Assembly: GCF_008180615.1 (NCBI RefSeq)
Contig: NZ_VTEH01000007.1
Coordinates: 74,692-138,691, forward strand
Source: Rossellomorea vietnamensis
GTDB lineage: Bacteria; Bacillota; Bacilli; Bacillales; Bacillaceae_B
Length of the DNA stretch: 64,000 nt
Direction: 5' to 3'
Shown here: positions 1 through 9,401 of the stretch, one piece after another
Layout: each line of letters begins with the position of its first letter
Numbering within the stretch: the stretch's first letter is position 1
The notes under the pieces: model-generated
What the model was told of the DNA's origin: nothing
What the model saw: the letters and a program-made list of their open reading frames with translations, nothing else
Databases searched by the model: none
Translations under genes and position numbers: made by a program

Positions 1-632
1 TCCGCGTTAGGTGCCATCCCCTGCAGAGTGCCATTGGCTGCGATGATTCCAGCCACATGAGTTCCATGGATGGTAGAATAGCCGTTTCCCGGCAGAGTCT
101 CCATCGGTTCTTTGTCTCCGTCGACGACATCTCTCCCTCCTTTAAAGTTCCGCTCCAGGTCCCTGTGATGAAGGTCCATTCCGGTATCGATGATCCCCAC
201 CTTGACTCCCTCGCCGGTTAATCTGTTTCCATTCTGGTCGAAGTACCCCCTTGTCTTCTCAGCCCCGACGAATGGGATCGTACTGTCCCGTTTTATTGTG
301 TAAGTTTGTGCTTTAGCGGTGGTCAGTTGCGTTGATTGCGGGTGGGCTGCCAGGAATTCTGTGATGTCCGATTGTTTTCCTTTGATAGAGTAGCCGTACA
401 GGACCTCTGTAAAAACATGCCGAAGCTTTACCGAGGTATAGGGTTTGAGCTCTTCCCGGATTCTCGTTGAGTCGACAGGCTGAGGAGTTTCGATGATAAG
501 GATTTCTTCCTGGTCAGGCTGCCCCTTGAGCGGCGGCATTTTAAACTCATTTGCTGCTGCCGGCTGAGGTTCCAGGGGTATCAGGAGGGTATTTAGAAAG
601 AATATGAATATAAGTGCACTAATTTTTCGCAT
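1..632 (-). CDS. Subtilisin-family (S8) serine peptidase, secreted, 5' part only
   Basis: The first 210 codons of a gene that runs off the left edge of the window. The start ATG (630-632) follows a strong AAGGAGGAAC ribosome site. Residues 1-27 form a signal peptide with a hydrophobic core and an AAA-type end. A propeptide-like region of about 90 residues follows, then the S8 catalytic domain with the active-site Asp in DTGMDLHH (about residue 149) and the active-site His in HGTHVAG (about residue 189). The oxyanion Asn and catalytic Ser would lie outside the window. It is probably an extracellular degradative protease; which Bacillus S8 paralogue it corresponds to cannot be decided. Confidence 0.88.
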   Translation of the reverse strand, partial: MRKISALIFIFFLNTLLIPLEPQPAAANEFKMPPLKGQPDQEEILIIETPQPVDSTRIREELKPYTSVKLRHVFTEVLYGYSIKGKQSDITEFLAAHPQSTQLTTAKAQTYTIKRDSTIPFVGAEKTRGYFDQNGNRLTGEGVKVGIIDTGMDLHHRDLERNFKGGRDVVDGDKEPMETLPGNGYSTIHGTHVAGIIAANGTLQGMAPNA

Positions 633-730
633 ACGGTGTGGTTCCTCCTTTTCTCGTTAGCTTTTGTTGAAGGAGGCGGGAGTATGCATAATGGAAAGTT
701 TGTCGGGGGGGGAGGAGTTGGGGCTTTATT

Positions 731-777
731 GCTTTAAAGCACTAAGAGGGACTGTCCCTTTTGTCGCTTTAAAGCAG
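731..777. repeat. GGGAC(A/T)GTCCC stem-loop element, copy 1
   Basis: Core GGGACTGTCCC at 748-758, flanked by GCTTTAAAGC on the left and CGCTTTAAAGC on the right. It lies 42 nt after the mnaA stop codon, beyond the mnaA hairpin. One of nine clear members of the family in this window. Confidence 0.8.
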
Positions 778-780
778 TGA

Positions 781-811
781 AGCCCGCCTCTTGTAGTAGA
801 GAGGCGGGCTT
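781..811 (-). terminator. Stem-loop terminator after mnaA
   Basis: A stem AGCCCGCCTC / GAGGCGGGCT with a short loop lies 9 nt beyond the mnaA stop. The following run is only moderately T-rich, so termination may be partial. Confidence 0.6.
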
Positions 812-819
812 CAGGTTGG

Positions 820-1968
820 TTATTGCGGTTTGAATGATTCTGGTCTTTCTTCGAGATCGTTGAAATAGTAGCGGATAGCTTCGGTGATTCTTAAGGAAGC
901 ATAGCCGTCTCCATAAGGATTGGCGGCCTTGGACATCTTTTCATAAGCCGCCTGGTCCGTAATCAGTTCTTTGGCCAGAGTGTAGATGTTTTCCTCTTCA
1001 ATACCTGCAAGCTTAAGCGTTCCCGCTTCGATACCCTCTGGTCTTTCGGTTGTATCGCGGAGGACAAGAACCGGCACTCCTAGTGATGGCGCTTCTTCCT
1101 GGACGCCGCCCGAATCAGTCAGGATCAGGTAGGCACGGGAAGCGAAGTTGTGAAAATCAATGACATCCAGCGGCTCAATCAAATGAATCCTTGGGTCATT
1201 TCCAAGCACCTCATCCGCCACTTCGCGCACAGCAGGGTTAAGGTGTACAGGGTAGACCACCTGGATATCATCATGTTCTTCTACAAGCCTTTTGATGGCA
1301 CGGAACATGTTTCTCATCGGCTGGCCAAGGTTTTCGCGTCGGTGGGCTGTCAACAGAACAAGCCTGTCCTCTCCGACTTTTTCAAGAACTTCGTGAGAAT
1401 ACTCATCTTTTACAGTAGTTTTAAGCGCATCAATCGCCGTGTTTCCTGTAATGAAGATGCTGTCTTCTTTCTTGTTTTCGGTCAACAGGTTTTGAGCAGA
1501 CTTCTCTGTTGGTGAAAAATGAAGGTCCGCCATAATTCCGGTCAGCTGACGGTTCATCTCTTCAGGGAAAGGCGAGTATTTATTCCATGTTCGGAGACCC
1601 GCTTCCACATGGCCGACAGCAATCTGGTTGTAAAAAGCGGCCAAACTTGCGATAAAGGTAGTCGTCGTATCACCATGAACCAGTACGATATCCGGTTTGA
1701 CTTCCTTCATGACCTTATCAAGACCTTCAAGTCCCCGCGTCGTGACATCGATCAAAGTCTGCCGGTCTTTCATTATGTTAAGATCATGGTCTGGTTTAAC
1801 ATCAAAGATTGCCAGCACTTGATCCAGCATTTCACGGTGTTGTGCAGTAACAGCTACAACCGTCTCAAAATGATCTGGATACTTTTTCAATTCCAATACC
1901 AATGGAGCCATTTTAATCGCCTCTGGCCTGGTACCGAAAATCGTCATTACTTTGATAGGCTTTTCCAT
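820..1968 (-). CDS. mnaA: UDP-N-acetylglucosamine 2-epimerase (non-hydrolysing)
   Basis: A 382-residue cytoplasmic enzyme that interconverts UDP-GlcNAc and UDP-ManNAc, the ManNAc donor for wall teichoic acid linkage units. Family hallmarks are the N-terminal GTRPEAIKMAPL, a central HVEAGLRT and the UDP-binding DSGGVQEE near residue 290. Length is normal for the family. It sits 18 nt downstream of upp in the same direction, so the two are probably co-transcribed. Its end is marked by a hairpin and a dispersed stem-loop element. Confidence 0.95.
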   Translation of the reverse strand: MEKPIKVMTIFGTRPEAIKMAPLVLELKKYPDHFETVVAVTAQHREMLDQVLAIFDVKPDHDLNIMKDRQTLIDVTTRGLEGLDKVMKEVKPDIVLVHGDTTTTFIASLAAFYNQIAVGHVEAGLRTWNKYSPFPEEMNRQLTGIMADLHFSPTEKSAQNLLTENKKEDSIFITGNTAIDALKTTVKDEYSHEVLEKVGEDRLVLLTAHRRENLGQPMRNMFRAIKRLVEEHDDIQVVYPVHLNPAVREVADEVLGNDPRIHLIEPLDVIDFHNFASRAYLILTDSGGVQEEAPSLGVPVLVLRDTTERPEGIEAGTLKLAGIEEENIYTLAKELITDQAAYEKMSKAANPYGDGYASLRITEAIRYYFNDLEERPESFKPQ

Positions 1969-1986
1969 TGTTTCACCTGCTTCTTA

Positions 1987-2616
1987 TTATTTTGTGCCGT
2001 ACAAACGATCGCCAGCATCGCCAAGTCCAGGAACGATATATCCTTTTTCGTTCAGTTTCTCATCAAGGGCAGCGATGTAGATGTCCACATCCGGGTGGGC
2101 ACTCTTAATGGCGTCTACCCCTTCAGGACATGCTACTAAACACATGAACTTAATGTTTTTGGCTCCGCGCTTTTTCAGTGAATTGATCGCTTCGACAGCC
2201 GACCCGCCGGTAGCCAGCATTGGATCAACGACGATGAAATCACGCTCTTCGACATCACTTGGAAGTTTTACATAGTACTCAACAGGCTGAAGTGTCTCCG
2301 GGTCGCGGTACAAACCTACATGTCCCACTTTCGCAGCAGGGATCAGTTTCAGGATTCCTTCTACCATCCCAAGGCCAGCGCGCAGGATCGGTACGATTCC
2401 AAGCTTTTTACCGGCAAGCGTTTTGGTTGTTGCCTTGCTTACAGGTGTTTCAATTTCAATTTCCTCTAAAGGCATATCACGAGTGATTTCAAAGGCCATC
2501 AATGAAGCCACCTCGTCTACAAGCTCACGGAATTCTTTCGTTCCCGTTTCTTTCTGTCTAATGAACGTCAGCTTATGCTGGATTAATGGATGGTCGAATA
2601 CATATACTTTTCCCAC
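1987..2616 (-). CDS. upp: Uracil phosphoribosyltransferase
   Basis: A 209-residue pyrimidine salvage enzyme making UMP from uracil and PRPP. The PRPP-binding loop [10 protein letters not shown] is at residues 131-140 and the uracil-binding C-terminal PGLGDAGDR segment is intact. AAAGGAGAGA precedes the ATG. A good sigma-A promoter lies about 60 nt upstream. It is followed closely by mnaA. Full length and unambiguous. Confidence 0.97.
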   Translation of the reverse strand: MGKVYVFDHPLIQHKLTFIRQKETGTKEFRELVDEVASLMAFEITRDMPLEEIEIETPVSKATTKTLAGKKLGIVPILRAGLGMVEGILKLIPAAKVGHVGLYRDPETLQPVEYYVKLPSDVEERDFIVVDPMLATGGSAVEAINSLKKRGAKNIKFMCLVACPEGVDAIKSAHPDVDIYIAALDEKLNEKGYIVPGLGDAGDRLYGTK

Positions 2617-2673
2617 TGAAATCTCTCCTTTTATGTAAAAATAACGTTGCTTTTCATATTTATACTCCGTCCT

Positions 2674-2702
2674 ATTTTACATAAAAGTATAGTGAGTGGC
2701 AA
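2674..2702 (-). promoter_or_regulatory. Predicted sigma-A promoter of upp, flanked by inverted repeats
   Basis: On the minus strand TTGCCA (-35), a 17-bp spacer and TAAAAT (-10). An 8-bp inverted repeat, AACGTTGC at 2643-2650 and GCAACGTT at 2699-2706, brackets the promoter. Its function is not known. Confidence 0.55.
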
Positions 2703-2835
2703 CGTTTGTGGAAAGATGTCATTTTCTCGTAAAAAAGGGAGATGTTCTTTCAGATATTGAGATAGTCGGACATCTTGGACAGCAGTGTTAAAAGCTGCTG
2801 CCGGGAAGGGATACAGGGTGATAAAAAGTTTTCGG

Positions 2836-3022
2836 GAAATAAGGGGAGAGCTTCCACTTATTTAAGAAACAGCATCAAAAACAACTAAAATAAGCGGATC
2901 CCTTATCCTCTTAAAAAGATGCTGAAAAGGTAGGGTTTACTGTGCTTAAGCGGAAAATGTACGCTTATCTTCCCCAAATCGATTCCTATTCTACAGCTTA
3001 ACCGGAAATGTCCGCTTATATA
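2836..3022. repeat. AAGCGG/CCGCTT composite repeat, locus 1
   Basis: This fills most of the ~500-bp gap between upp and glyA. It contains AAATAAGGGGAGAG..., ATAAGCGGATCCCTTAT, CTTAAGCGGAAAATGTACGCTTAT and CTTAACCGGAAATGTCCGCTTAT. The unit starts lie at 2839, 2890, 2946 and 2998. The last two are 52 bp apart, as at the two other loci (25503-25646 and 44621-44817). The intervening text (CCAAATNGATTCTATTC) is also shared, so this is a homologous element. Confidence 0.8.
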
Positions 3023-3076
3023 TAACTTGTTACTCAACTCTCTTGAACCCCCGGCTTAGAGGTTCAATACCATTAG

Positions 3077-3105
3077 AAAAAACCGCCAACTAAGCTGGCG
3101 GTTTT
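3077..3105 (-). terminator. Rho-independent terminator of glyA
   Basis: The stem AACCGCCA / TGGCGGTT is followed on the minus strand by a run of six T, 11 nt beyond the glyA stop. Confidence 0.85.
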
Positions 3106-3115
3106 GACTTACATC

Positions 3116-4357
3116 TTATTTATTTTCATATAAAGGGAATTTTGCAGTCAATGCCTCTACACGATTTCGTGCTTCTTCCAGTTTCTCTTCATATTCATGG
3201 TTTTTAAGCGTGAAGGCAATGATCGAAGCAATTTCGTCCATCTCTTCCAATCCAAATCCGCGGGAAGTAACCGCAGCTGTTCCAATACGGATGCCGCTTG
3301 TTACAAATGGACTTTCCGGGTCGAATGGAATCGTGTTTTTGTTTGTCGTAATTCCGATATCATCAAGGACTTTTTCAGCCACTTTTCCTGTCATGCCTAA
3401 CGAACGCAGGTCCAATAGAAGTAAGTGATTATCGGTTCCGCCCGACACAAGCTCCATGCCTTCTTTTACAAGGCCTTCACCCAGGCGTTTCGCATTGTCG
3501 ATGATGTTCTGTGCATATGTTTTAAAATCGTCTTGAAGGGCTTCACCGAATGCCAATGCTTTCGCTGCGATGACATGCATCAGCGGGCCGCCCTGAATTC
3601 CAGGAAAGATGGATTTATCAATCTTTTTCGCAAACTCTTCACGGCAAAGAATCATGCCGCCGCGAGGTCCGCGAAGGGTTTTATGAGTCGTTGTCGTTAC
3701 AAAATCAGCATGCGGTACCGGATTTGGATGCAGACCAGCCGCAACAAGCCCTGCGATGTGAGCCATGTCCACCATGAGATACGCCCCTACTTCATCCGCA
3801 ATTTCACGGAACTTGCTGAAGTCGATTTCCCTAGGGTATGCAGATGCACCCGCAACAATCATCTTCGGCTTATGTTCAATTGCCTTCTGGCGGACATCAT
3901 CATAGTCAATCACATGCTTGTCCTTATCCACACCGTATTCGACGAAATTGTACTGGATTCCGCTGAAGTTTACGTGGCTTCCGTGAGTCAAGTGTCCGCC
4001 ATGGGACAAGTTCATCCCCAAGACTGTGTCTCCCTGCTCCAAAACAGTGAAATAAACCGCCATGTTGGCCTGAGCGCCGGAATGCGGCTGAACATTCGCA
4101 TGCTCTGCACCGAAGATTTCCTTTGCACGGTCACGCGCGAGGTTCTCGGCAACATCGACATATTCACATCCGCCATAGTAGCGGCGTCCAGGATAGCCTT
4201 CTGCATACTTATTCGTTAAAACCGACCCCTGTGCTTCCATTACGGCTTCGCTGACGAAGTTTTCTGAAGCAATCAGTTCAATTTTCGTTTGCTGGCGATG
4301 CAGCTCATCTTGAATCGCTTTATAAAGCTCTTGATCTTGCACTGCAATCTTGCTCAT
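3116..4357 (-). CDS. glyA: Serine hydroxymethyltransferase
   Basis: A 413-residue PLP enzyme converting serine plus tetrahydrofolate to glycine plus methylene-THF, feeding one-carbon metabolism. The PLP lysine is K226 within [14 protein letters not shown], and SENF and [13 protein letters not shown] motifs are present. GGGGGAT precedes the ATG. It has its own terminator. A cre-like sequence in the leader is noted separately. It lies next to upp as in B. subtilis. Confidence 0.97.
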   Translation of the reverse strand: MSKIAVQDQELYKAIQDELHRQQTKIELIASENFVSEAVMEAQGSVLTNKYAEGYPGRRYYGGCEYVDVAENLARDRAKEIFGAEHANVQPHSGAQANMAVYFTVLEQGDTVLGMNLSHGGHLTHGSHVNFSGIQYNFVEYGVDKDKHVIDYDDVRQKAIEHKPKMIVAGASAYPREIDFSKFREIADEVGAYLMVDMAHIAGLVAAGLHPNPVPHADFVTTTTHKTLRGPRGGMILCREEFAKKIDKSIFPGIQGGPLMHVIAAKALAFGEALQDDFKTYAQNIIDNAKRLGEGLVKEGMELVSGGTDNHLLLLDLRSLGMTGKVAEKVLDDIGITTNKNTIPFDPESPFVTSGIRIGTAAVTSRGFGLEEMDEIASIIAFTLKNHEYEEKLEEARNRVEALTAKFPLYENK

Positions 4358-4377
4358 ACGGATCCCCCTTCAATTTA

Positions 4378-4391
4378 CGGAAACGTTTACA
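4378..4391 (-). promoter_or_regulatory. cre-like sequence upstream of glyA
   Basis: The minus strand reads TGTAAACGTTTCCG, with one mismatch from the CcpA consensus WTGNAANCGNWNNCA. It lies within 35 nt of the start codon and overlaps a GAAACG...CGTTTC inverted repeat (4380-4400). No promoter could be assigned, so its role is uncertain. Confidence 0.3.
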
Positions 4392-4496
4392 TACCGTTTC
4401 TATCAATCTCGAAAAATTCAAATTCCTTTTATATTCTAACATGATTCTCCCGGAGAATAAACTTGTAAAAAGGAGCCGTGCAGGGAGCGCTTCATT

Positions 4497-4551
4497 GCTT
4501 TAAAGCACTAAGAGGGACTGTCCCTTTTAGTTGTTTAGCGTGTTAAAGCAC
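4497..4551. repeat. GGGAC(A/T)GTCCC stem-loop element, copy 2
   Basis: Core at 4514-4524, flanked by GCTTTAAAGCACTAAGA and GCGTGTTAAAGC. It starts 2 nt after the anti-sigma gene stop codon. Confidence 0.8.
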
Positions 4552-4553
4552 AA

Positions 4554-5552
4554 TTAATAGCGATCCCAGTTCCAGTATTCCATGCCGCCGACCTGCACTC
4601 CGTGAATCCCCTCGATTTCTTTAAGTTTCAGCAGCTCTTTAACAGGACCTGTCACAACGGCTCCATAGACGCTGAATCCTTCTTTTTTCAGATAATCATA
4701 TCTCTTTTGCAGGTGGTCGAGGCCAAGGAAGTTCTCATAATAATCTTCATCCTCTTCTTTTAATAATGTTTCCATACTGTCCAGCATCGCTTGCTGTAAT
4801 TCATCCAGATGTCTCGAGTCCAGTAGCATTTGTGATTGAGACATATAGTCTTCATCATGAGTACGGCCGCTCGATAACCCGTACACTCCCATCAGCTGCA
4901 TATCATTGCCGCCGGAACTAAAGCCGGCATTAAACTCTTTCATTTCCCCTGTATACAGCGGCATCCAGAGCACTTGCAAATCATACTTTTCCAAGGTTTT
5001 TTGAAGATCGTCCGCAACCATAAATTCGGTTGTCGAGAAAGCAAGCTCTGAAACAGTCCCCTCGTGGACCTTTTCTAAAGTGGACCACGCAGATTCAGAA
5101 GTCTCGGGTGCATATTTATCGCCCGTCTTAGGATTCTCCGGCAGATAAAATCTAAAATGTTCAGCGGGCTGGTCATTATTCCACTCGTATCGAAGTTGAG
5201 AACTCCATGGAAGAAGTCCCTTTTTCATATGAATGGTCCCTGCCGAGAAGTCTTCCTTCCCAATTTGCTCGAAAAGCGGCACCTCCATTCTTTGTGTCCA
5301 GAGTCCATTGGTTTCACTTATGGGATGTGACATCGTGGATTTCACATTTGGAAACTTCCAATCAAGCATGAGATTGATGTTGTAGAGATGTTTATGATTC
5401 CATTTCAAAGAATCCGCTACTATATTTACGCCCATGATATAGAAAGAATAGAGCAAAAAGACCGCTATGATAACCTGAACGATGCGGGCAGTAAATTTAA
5501 AACGATACTTCCTCATGATTTTGTTTTCCAGCTTATTATCCCAATCCGTCAT
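4554..5552 (-). CDS. Membrane anti-sigma factor partner of the ECF sigma gene
   Basis: A 332-residue protein with a short basic cytosolic N-terminus (residues 1-20), one membrane segment (about 23-45) and a large extracytoplasmic domain. This is the layout of anti-sigma regulators with sigma-factor-regulator N- and C-terminal domains. Its ATG overlaps the sigma gene stop as ATGA (5549-5552), so the two are translationally coupled. By family analogy it holds the sigma factor at the membrane until an envelope signal arrives; the signal is unknown. B. subtilis has no such pair between glyA and ywlG, so this is a lineage-specific insertion into a conserved block. Confidence 0.65.
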   Translation of the reverse strand: MTDWDNKLENKIMRKYRFKFTARIVQVIIAVFLLYSFYIMGVNIVADSLKWNHKHLYNINLMLDWKFPNVKSTMSHPISETNGLWTQRMEVPLFEQIGKEDFSAGTIHMKKGLLPWSSQLRYEWNNDQPAEHFRFYLPENPKTGDKYAPETSESAWSTLEKVHEGTVSELAFSTTEFMVADDLQKTLEKYDLQVLWMPLYTGEMKEFNAGFSSGGNDMQLMGVYGLSSGRTHDEDYMSQSQMLLDSRHLDELQQAMLDSMETLLKEEDEDYYENFLGLDHLQKRYDYLKKEGFSVYGAVVTGPVKELLKLKEIEGIHGVQVGGMEYWNWDRY

Positions 5553-6082
5553 TGGCCCTCACTCCTTTCTGCTTTTTCATAAATTTCCTTTAACTTTTTC
5601 CTTGCTCTGAATAGCTCCGTTTTTACCTGTGCCTCTGATAACTCTAAAGATGATTGCAGCTCTTTATATGAAAATCCCTCGTATTCCCTTAGATAAAGGA
5701 TCGTCCTGTACTTTTCCGGCAAATGCATGAGCAGCTCCTTTATTTCGTGAATCCCAGCCTGCCTGACCACTTCTTCTTCAGGAATTCCATAGGGACTGAC
5801 CATCTCTTTTTCTTTCATCAACCTTGAAAGAAACGGGATCCTCTCCCTTCTCTTACGTTTACGCCATTCATCCAGATATACGTTCCTGGCCACTTTGAAA
5901 AGCCATGCCTTTGCATTTTCCGCTTCTGAAAATTCCAGGGAGACCGTTGCACGGATGAACGTTTCCTGGACGAGGTCCTCTGCCAATTCCTTGCTGCCTG
6001 ACAGCTTTACCAGGTAGTAAAATAACTGCTCTGCATACTTTCGATATAATGACTCCAGACTATGCCTCTGTTCATCATGCAC
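5549..6082 (-). CDS. ECF-type RNA polymerase sigma factor
   Basis: A 177-residue sigma-70-family protein. Region 2 (about residues 10-75) has the typical LAEDLVQETFIRA and AWLFKVARNVYLDEWRK signatures. Region 4 (about 110-165) has LPEKYRTILYLREYEGFSYKEL. GGGGGGAG precedes the ATG. It is immediately followed by its overlapping membrane anti-sigma gene. An ECF-type promoter lies about 30 bp upstream, suggesting autoregulation. Regulon and ECF subgroup cannot be assigned from sequence alone. Confidence 0.88.
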   Translation of the reverse strand: MHDEQRHSLESLYRKYAEQLFYYLVKLSGSKELAEDLVQETFIRATVSLEFSEAENAKAWLFKVARNVYLDEWRKRKRRERIPFLSRLMKEKEMVSPYGIPEEEVVRQAGIHEIKELLMHLPEKYRTILYLREYEGFSYKELQSSLELSEAQVKTELFRARKKLKEIYEKAERSEGQ

Positions 6083-6112
6083 CAGCTCCCCCCCTTTTCT
6101 ATCTACTTAGTC

Positions 6113-6138
6113 AACGTTTGAGCGATGAGAATGTTACA
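6113..6138 (-). promoter_or_regulatory. Predicted autoregulatory ECF promoter
   Basis: On the minus strand TGTAAC, a 16-bp spacer and CGTT. This is the AAC / CGT pattern of ECF-sigma promoters in Bacillus, with a start site expected about 25 nt before the sigma gene ATG. Confidence 0.5.
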
Positions 6139-6157
6139 AAATAAATGAAATATTTTC

Positions 6158-6218
6158 GCTTTAGCACTTTAAAGCGCGAAGAGGGACTGTCCCTGATGGC
6201 GCTTTAAAGTGCTAAAGC
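6158..6218. repeat. GGGAC(A/T)GTCCC stem-loop element, copy 3
   Basis: The arms at 6158-6177 and 6199-6218 are perfect 20-bp inverted copies built on GCTTTAGCACTTTAAAGCGC. They enclose the core GGGACTGTCCC (6183-6193). It lies 63 nt after the ywlG stop. The arrangement of a core palindrome nested in long arms is clearest here and at 29094. Confidence 0.85.
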
Positions 6219-6281
6219 ATGAGGGCACTCCATCCCATAAAAAAATGACGGAACGATTGTCCGCCATTCTCTACTGCCCTG

Positions 6282-6848
6282 TTAGCATGATTTATTTTCT
6301 AGTGTTGGTTCATAGACAGCACGGGTCCCTCCGATAAGCTTTGGCCTTGTTTTGGCAAGTGAGACATGTGCTTCTCCCAGCATCTTCTGCGAAACACGGA
6401 TCGGGACAGCCACGTGCTTCATGTGCATGCCGATGAACGTCTGGCCAATGTCGATTCCAGCATCGGCCTTGATAAATTCCACTACTACTGGATCTTCAAA
6501 TTTTTCATAGGCGAAAGTCGCCATGGCTCCCCCAGCTGTTCGAACCGGAATCACCGACACTTCTTCATAGCCTCTTTTGTCAGCCCATTCCCTCTCCATG
6601 ACCAGGGCGCGGTTGAGGTGTTCGCAGCATTGAAAGGCTAAGCCTGCCCCATGTTCCCAGGCGAACGCTTTTACCCTATCAAAAATGACTTCAGCCGCTT
6701 CCGAGGTTCCTGCCGTTCCGATTTTCTGCCCAATCACTTCTGAGGTCGAGCAGCCTATGACCAGCAGATTTCCTTGTTTTAAAGGCGACTGCTCTTTGAA
6801 CTCTGTCAATATGGAATTCAGTTGGTTTTTGAGAACTTCGACATCCAT
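6282..6848 (-). CDS. ywlG: YwlG family protein (TIGR01440)
   Basis: A 188-residue conserved Firmicutes protein of unknown biochemical role. The start at 6846-6848 is chosen because GGAGAAGGAGG lies just before it. An upstream extension is possible but would overlap rpiB and lacks a ribosome site. Characteristic segments are [13 protein letters not shown] and the C-terminal [14 protein letters not shown]. It lies 40 nt downstream of rpiB, the same order as B. subtilis. Confidence 0.88.
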   Translation of the reverse strand: MDVEVLKNQLNSILTEFKEQSPLKQGNLLVIGCSTSEVIGQKIGTAGTSEAAEVIFDRVKAFAWEHGAGLAFQCCEHLNRALVMEREWADKRGYEEVSVIPVRTAGGAMATFAYEKFEDPVVVEFIKADAGIDIGQTFIGMHMKHVAVPIRVSQKMLGEAHVSLAKTRPKLIGGTRAVYEPTLENKSC

Positions 6849-6888
6849 CTTCACTGCCTCCTTCTCTCCACTTACAGACTGTAGTAAC

Positions 6889-7335
6889 TTATTTGACTCT
6901 CTCTTCATACTCAGCAATCTTGCCGATACGGCGCTCATGGCGTCCGCCTTCATATTCAGTCTCCAGCCATACCTTTGCGATTTCTCTGGCAAGACCCGGT
7001 CCGATGACTCTTTCACCCATAGCGAGAACATTACTGTTATTGTGCTCGCGGGTTGCTTTTGCGCTGAATAAATCGTGCACAAGCGCACAGCGGATCCCTT
7101 TTACCTTATTGGCTGAAATGCTCATCCCAATTCCGGTCCCGCAAATCAGGATGCCCCGGTCATATTCCCCGCTCGCCACTTTTTCGGCAACAGGCTGGGC
7201 ATAGTCTGGATAATCGACGGATGTATCACATTCACAGCCAAAATCATCAAACTCGATTCCTAGTTCATTCAGCAAATCTTTTATCTCTTCCCGAATATTC
7301 ATACCGCCATGATCTGATGCAATTGCCACTTTCAT
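6889..7335 (-). CDS. rpiB: Ribose-5-phosphate isomerase B
   Basis: A 148-residue RpiB/LacAB family enzyme interconverting ribose 5-phosphate and ribulose 5-phosphate. The N-terminus [11 protein letters not shown] contains the phosphate-binding His, and [13 protein letters not shown] holds the catalytic Cys. AGGAGGAATA precedes the ATG. It corresponds to ywlF in B. subtilis and is followed by ywlG. Confidence 0.93.
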   Translation of the reverse strand: MKVAIASDHGGMNIREEIKDLLNELGIEFDDFGCECDTSVDYPDYAQPVAEKVASGEYDRGILICGTGIGMSISANKVKGIRCALVHDLFSAKATREHNNSNVLAMGERVIGPGLAREIAKVWLETEYEGGRHERRIGKIAEYEERVK

Positions 7336-7467
7336 GCCGTATTCCTCCTGCCATAATGAGTTATAGTTTAATTTTTACATACCCATTGAAAATTATAAAG
7401 AATAATTGGTTTTGAACTGAAATTACTGAAGAATATCGCTAATCAAAAGCATTCGACAAACAAAGAC

Positions 7468-7502
7468 AAAATCCGGGTGGTGACTGTCACCACCCGGATT
7501 TT
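7468..7502. repeat. Perfect 35-bp palindrome with GTGACTGTCAC core
   Basis: AAAATCCGGGTGGTGAC, a central T, then GTCACCACCCGGATTTT; only the middle base breaks symmetry. It can act as a bidirectional terminator between the chemoreceptor gene and rpiB. It shares the central GACTGTC with the GGGACTGTCCC family. A truncated copy is at 47850-47871. Confidence 0.75.
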
Positions 7503-7504
7503 AA

Positions 7505-7537
7505 ATAGACCCGTCAACCAATATCTGACGGGTCTAT
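7505..7537 (-). terminator. Stem-loop terminator of the chemoreceptor gene
   Basis: A perfect 12-bp stem ATAGACCCGTCA / TGACGGGTCTAT, 8 nt past the stop, followed by a TTTAAAA run. Confidence 0.75.
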
Positions 7538-7544
7538 ATCTAGC

Positions 7545-8840
7545 TTATAACCGAAAACGGGTAATGGTGCTTTTCAGGCTCTCCGCCTGTTTTTGCAGGT
7601 CAAGAGCAAGCTGCTCGACATTTTCCATGACGGAAGCCTGGTCTTTTGTGGCAGCCGCTACTTCAACTGCCCCTGCAGAAGTTTCCTCCGCTATGGCCGC
7701 TACTTCCTGGGACTGCCTCGAGGTTAATTGAATATAGTCCATCTGCTCGTCCACAAGACCTGAGATTTGCTGCACGGATTGAGCCATGTCGTTGATGGTC
7801 ATAGTCATTTCCTCAATTACCACATTTGTTTGATTGCCTTTTTGTACTTCATTATTGGCATTCTCCACCTGGGTCGTGATCCTGCCCACTACGTTGCTGA
7901 CTTCAGACTGGATATTTTTAATTAGGTCTGAGATTCCTTGTACTGCCTTACCGCTTTCATCCGCAAGTTTCCTTACTTCCTCTGCAACCACCGCAAAGCC
8001 TTTGCCGTGTTCCCCTGCTCTTGCCGCTTCAATGGAAGCATTGAGGGCGAGCAGGTTCGTTTGAGCTGCAATATCCCCGACAAGCTGGATGATCTGCTCC
8101 ACTTTTTTAGCGTTATCCTCCAAGCGTCGAACAGCCTCAAGGGAATCTTCATTTCCTTTCGCCAGAGCAGCAATTCCTTCAACAAGGGAGTTAATCACTT
8201 TTTTGCTTTCCTGAAGATCCTTCAGCATTTCTGTTGAAATCGTTTCGGAGGATTTTGAACGGTTTTGGACTTCCTGTGCAATTCTTATGACATCATCAAC
8301 CGATTCAGCCGTCGATTGAATCGATACAGCAGAACTTTCAGCACCTGCCGAGATTTCGCTTATGGTTACAGCGATTCCTTCCGCCTGTGTGGATGCCTTT
8401 GATGACGCACTTGATATATTGACCACTGTGTTATTCGTTTTATTGAAATTTTCATCAATGTTTTGAACCATTTCTCTTAGGTTGGCCAGCATGTCGTTAA
8501 AAGCTGTGCCCAGAGAACGAATTTCGTCATCGGATTTCGGCAGTTGTACGTCATCATGGATATTCCCGCGGGAAGCCTCAATTGCAGCTTTTTCCAAGTT
8601 TTGGAGCGGCTTAGTGATAAAACCTGCCACGAAAAATGCCAGGACACCCGACCAGAAGATTCCCATTGCCAATGTCGCCGTCGTAAAGACCGCTTCGTTC
8701 ATTCCGGCCGCAAAAGTCGGGCGGATATAATAAATAAAAAGTGCACTGGTGGAGTATGTAATGACAGCCAGCAGCGTAATGAATAAGACCAATTTCTTCC
8801 TCAACCCAAATTTGTAGTTTTTCTTCTCATCCGTTTTCAC
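7545..8840 (-). CDS. Methyl-accepting chemotaxis protein
   Basis: A 431-residue chemoreceptor. Two membrane segments (about residues 16-32 and 43-66) are separated by only a short loop, so there is no large extracellular sensor domain. A HAMP linker (about 67-115) and a signalling domain follow, with the hairpin signature [20 protein letters not shown] and methylation-helix sequences. It couples to CheA/CheW. The near-absence of an outside domain suggests sensing through the membrane segments or a partner. It interrupts the rpiB-ywlE order seen in B. subtilis. Confidence 0.92.
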   Translation of the reverse strand: MKTDEKKNYKFGLRKKLVLFITLLAVITYSTSALFIYYIRPTFAAGMNEAVFTTATLAMGIFWSGVLAFFVAGFITKPLQNLEKAAIEASRGNIHDDVQLPKSDDEIRSLGTAFNDMLANLREMVQNIDENFNKTNNTVVNISSASSKASTQAEGIAVTISEISAGAESSAVSIQSTAESVDDVIRIAQEVQNRSKSSETISTEMLKDLQESKKVINSLVEGIAALAKGNEDSLEAVRRLEDNAKKVEQIIQLVGDIAAQTNLLALNASIEAARAGEHGKGFAVVAEEVRKLADESGKAVQGISDLIKNIQSEVSNVVGRITTQVENANNEVQKGNQTNVVIEEMTMTINDMAQSVQQISGLVDEQMDYIQLTSRQSQEVAAIAEETSAGAVEVAAATKDQASVMENVEQLALDLQKQAESLKSTITRFRL

Positions 8841-8864
8841 ACCAAAGTTCCCCTTCCGTACTCC

Positions 8865-9308
8865 TCAAGATTTCTTAAGTTTCTCTATCAACCTGTCGAT
8901 CAAAGCATCCAGTTCTTTATAGGTGGTCCGGTAAACCTCCACACTGCGGCCGAAAGGATCCGAAACATCACGATCCACTGCGGATTCTGTAATGAATTCT
9001 TTAAGGGTAAACATTTTGTCTGCCGCCTGGGGATGCATGGCAGCAATTTTTTGCTTATGGCCCTCTGTCATCGTAAAAATATAGTCTGCCCACTGAATGT
9101 GTTCAGGGGTCAAAGAACTGGATTGGTGTTCATGTATTATATCGTTCTCTTTTAAAACTTCTTGAGTCTGAAAGGACGCTTTTTGTCCATCTGCTGCAAA
9201 AACTCCTGCAGATTTGACGTGGAATCCATCTTTCCCTTTAAGCCTTAGCAGCGCTTCCGCCATCGGGCTGCGGCACGTATTTCCTGTACACACAAATAAA
9301 ATATTCAT
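8865..9308 (-). CDS. ywlE: Protein arginine phosphatase (low-molecular-weight PTP fold)
   Basis: A 147-residue enzyme. The start at 9306-9308 is preferred because AAGGAG lies 9 nt upstream; in-frame codons further out would overlap that site. The phosphatase loop CTGNTCRS is at residues 7-14 and the general-acid Asp is D117 in DPFGRS. The Thr in the loop is the feature linked to phospho-arginine preference in YwlE. It removes arginine phosphate placed by McsB, counteracting tagging for ClpCP. Confidence 0.9.
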   Translation of the reverse strand: MNILFVCTGNTCRSPMAEALLRLKGKDGFHVKSAGVFAADGQKASFQTQEVLKENDIIHEHQSSSLTPEHIQWADYIFTMTEGHKQKIAAMHPQAADKMFTLKEFITESAVDRDVSDPFGRSVEVYRTTYKELDALIDRLIEKLKKS

Positions 9309-9401
9309 CCTGACCATCTCCTTACCCCTATTATAAGCCAATGTCCAACAACTCTATAGCACTCTAAAAAAAATTATATTACAAAATAAAAAACTCCCCA
9401 T

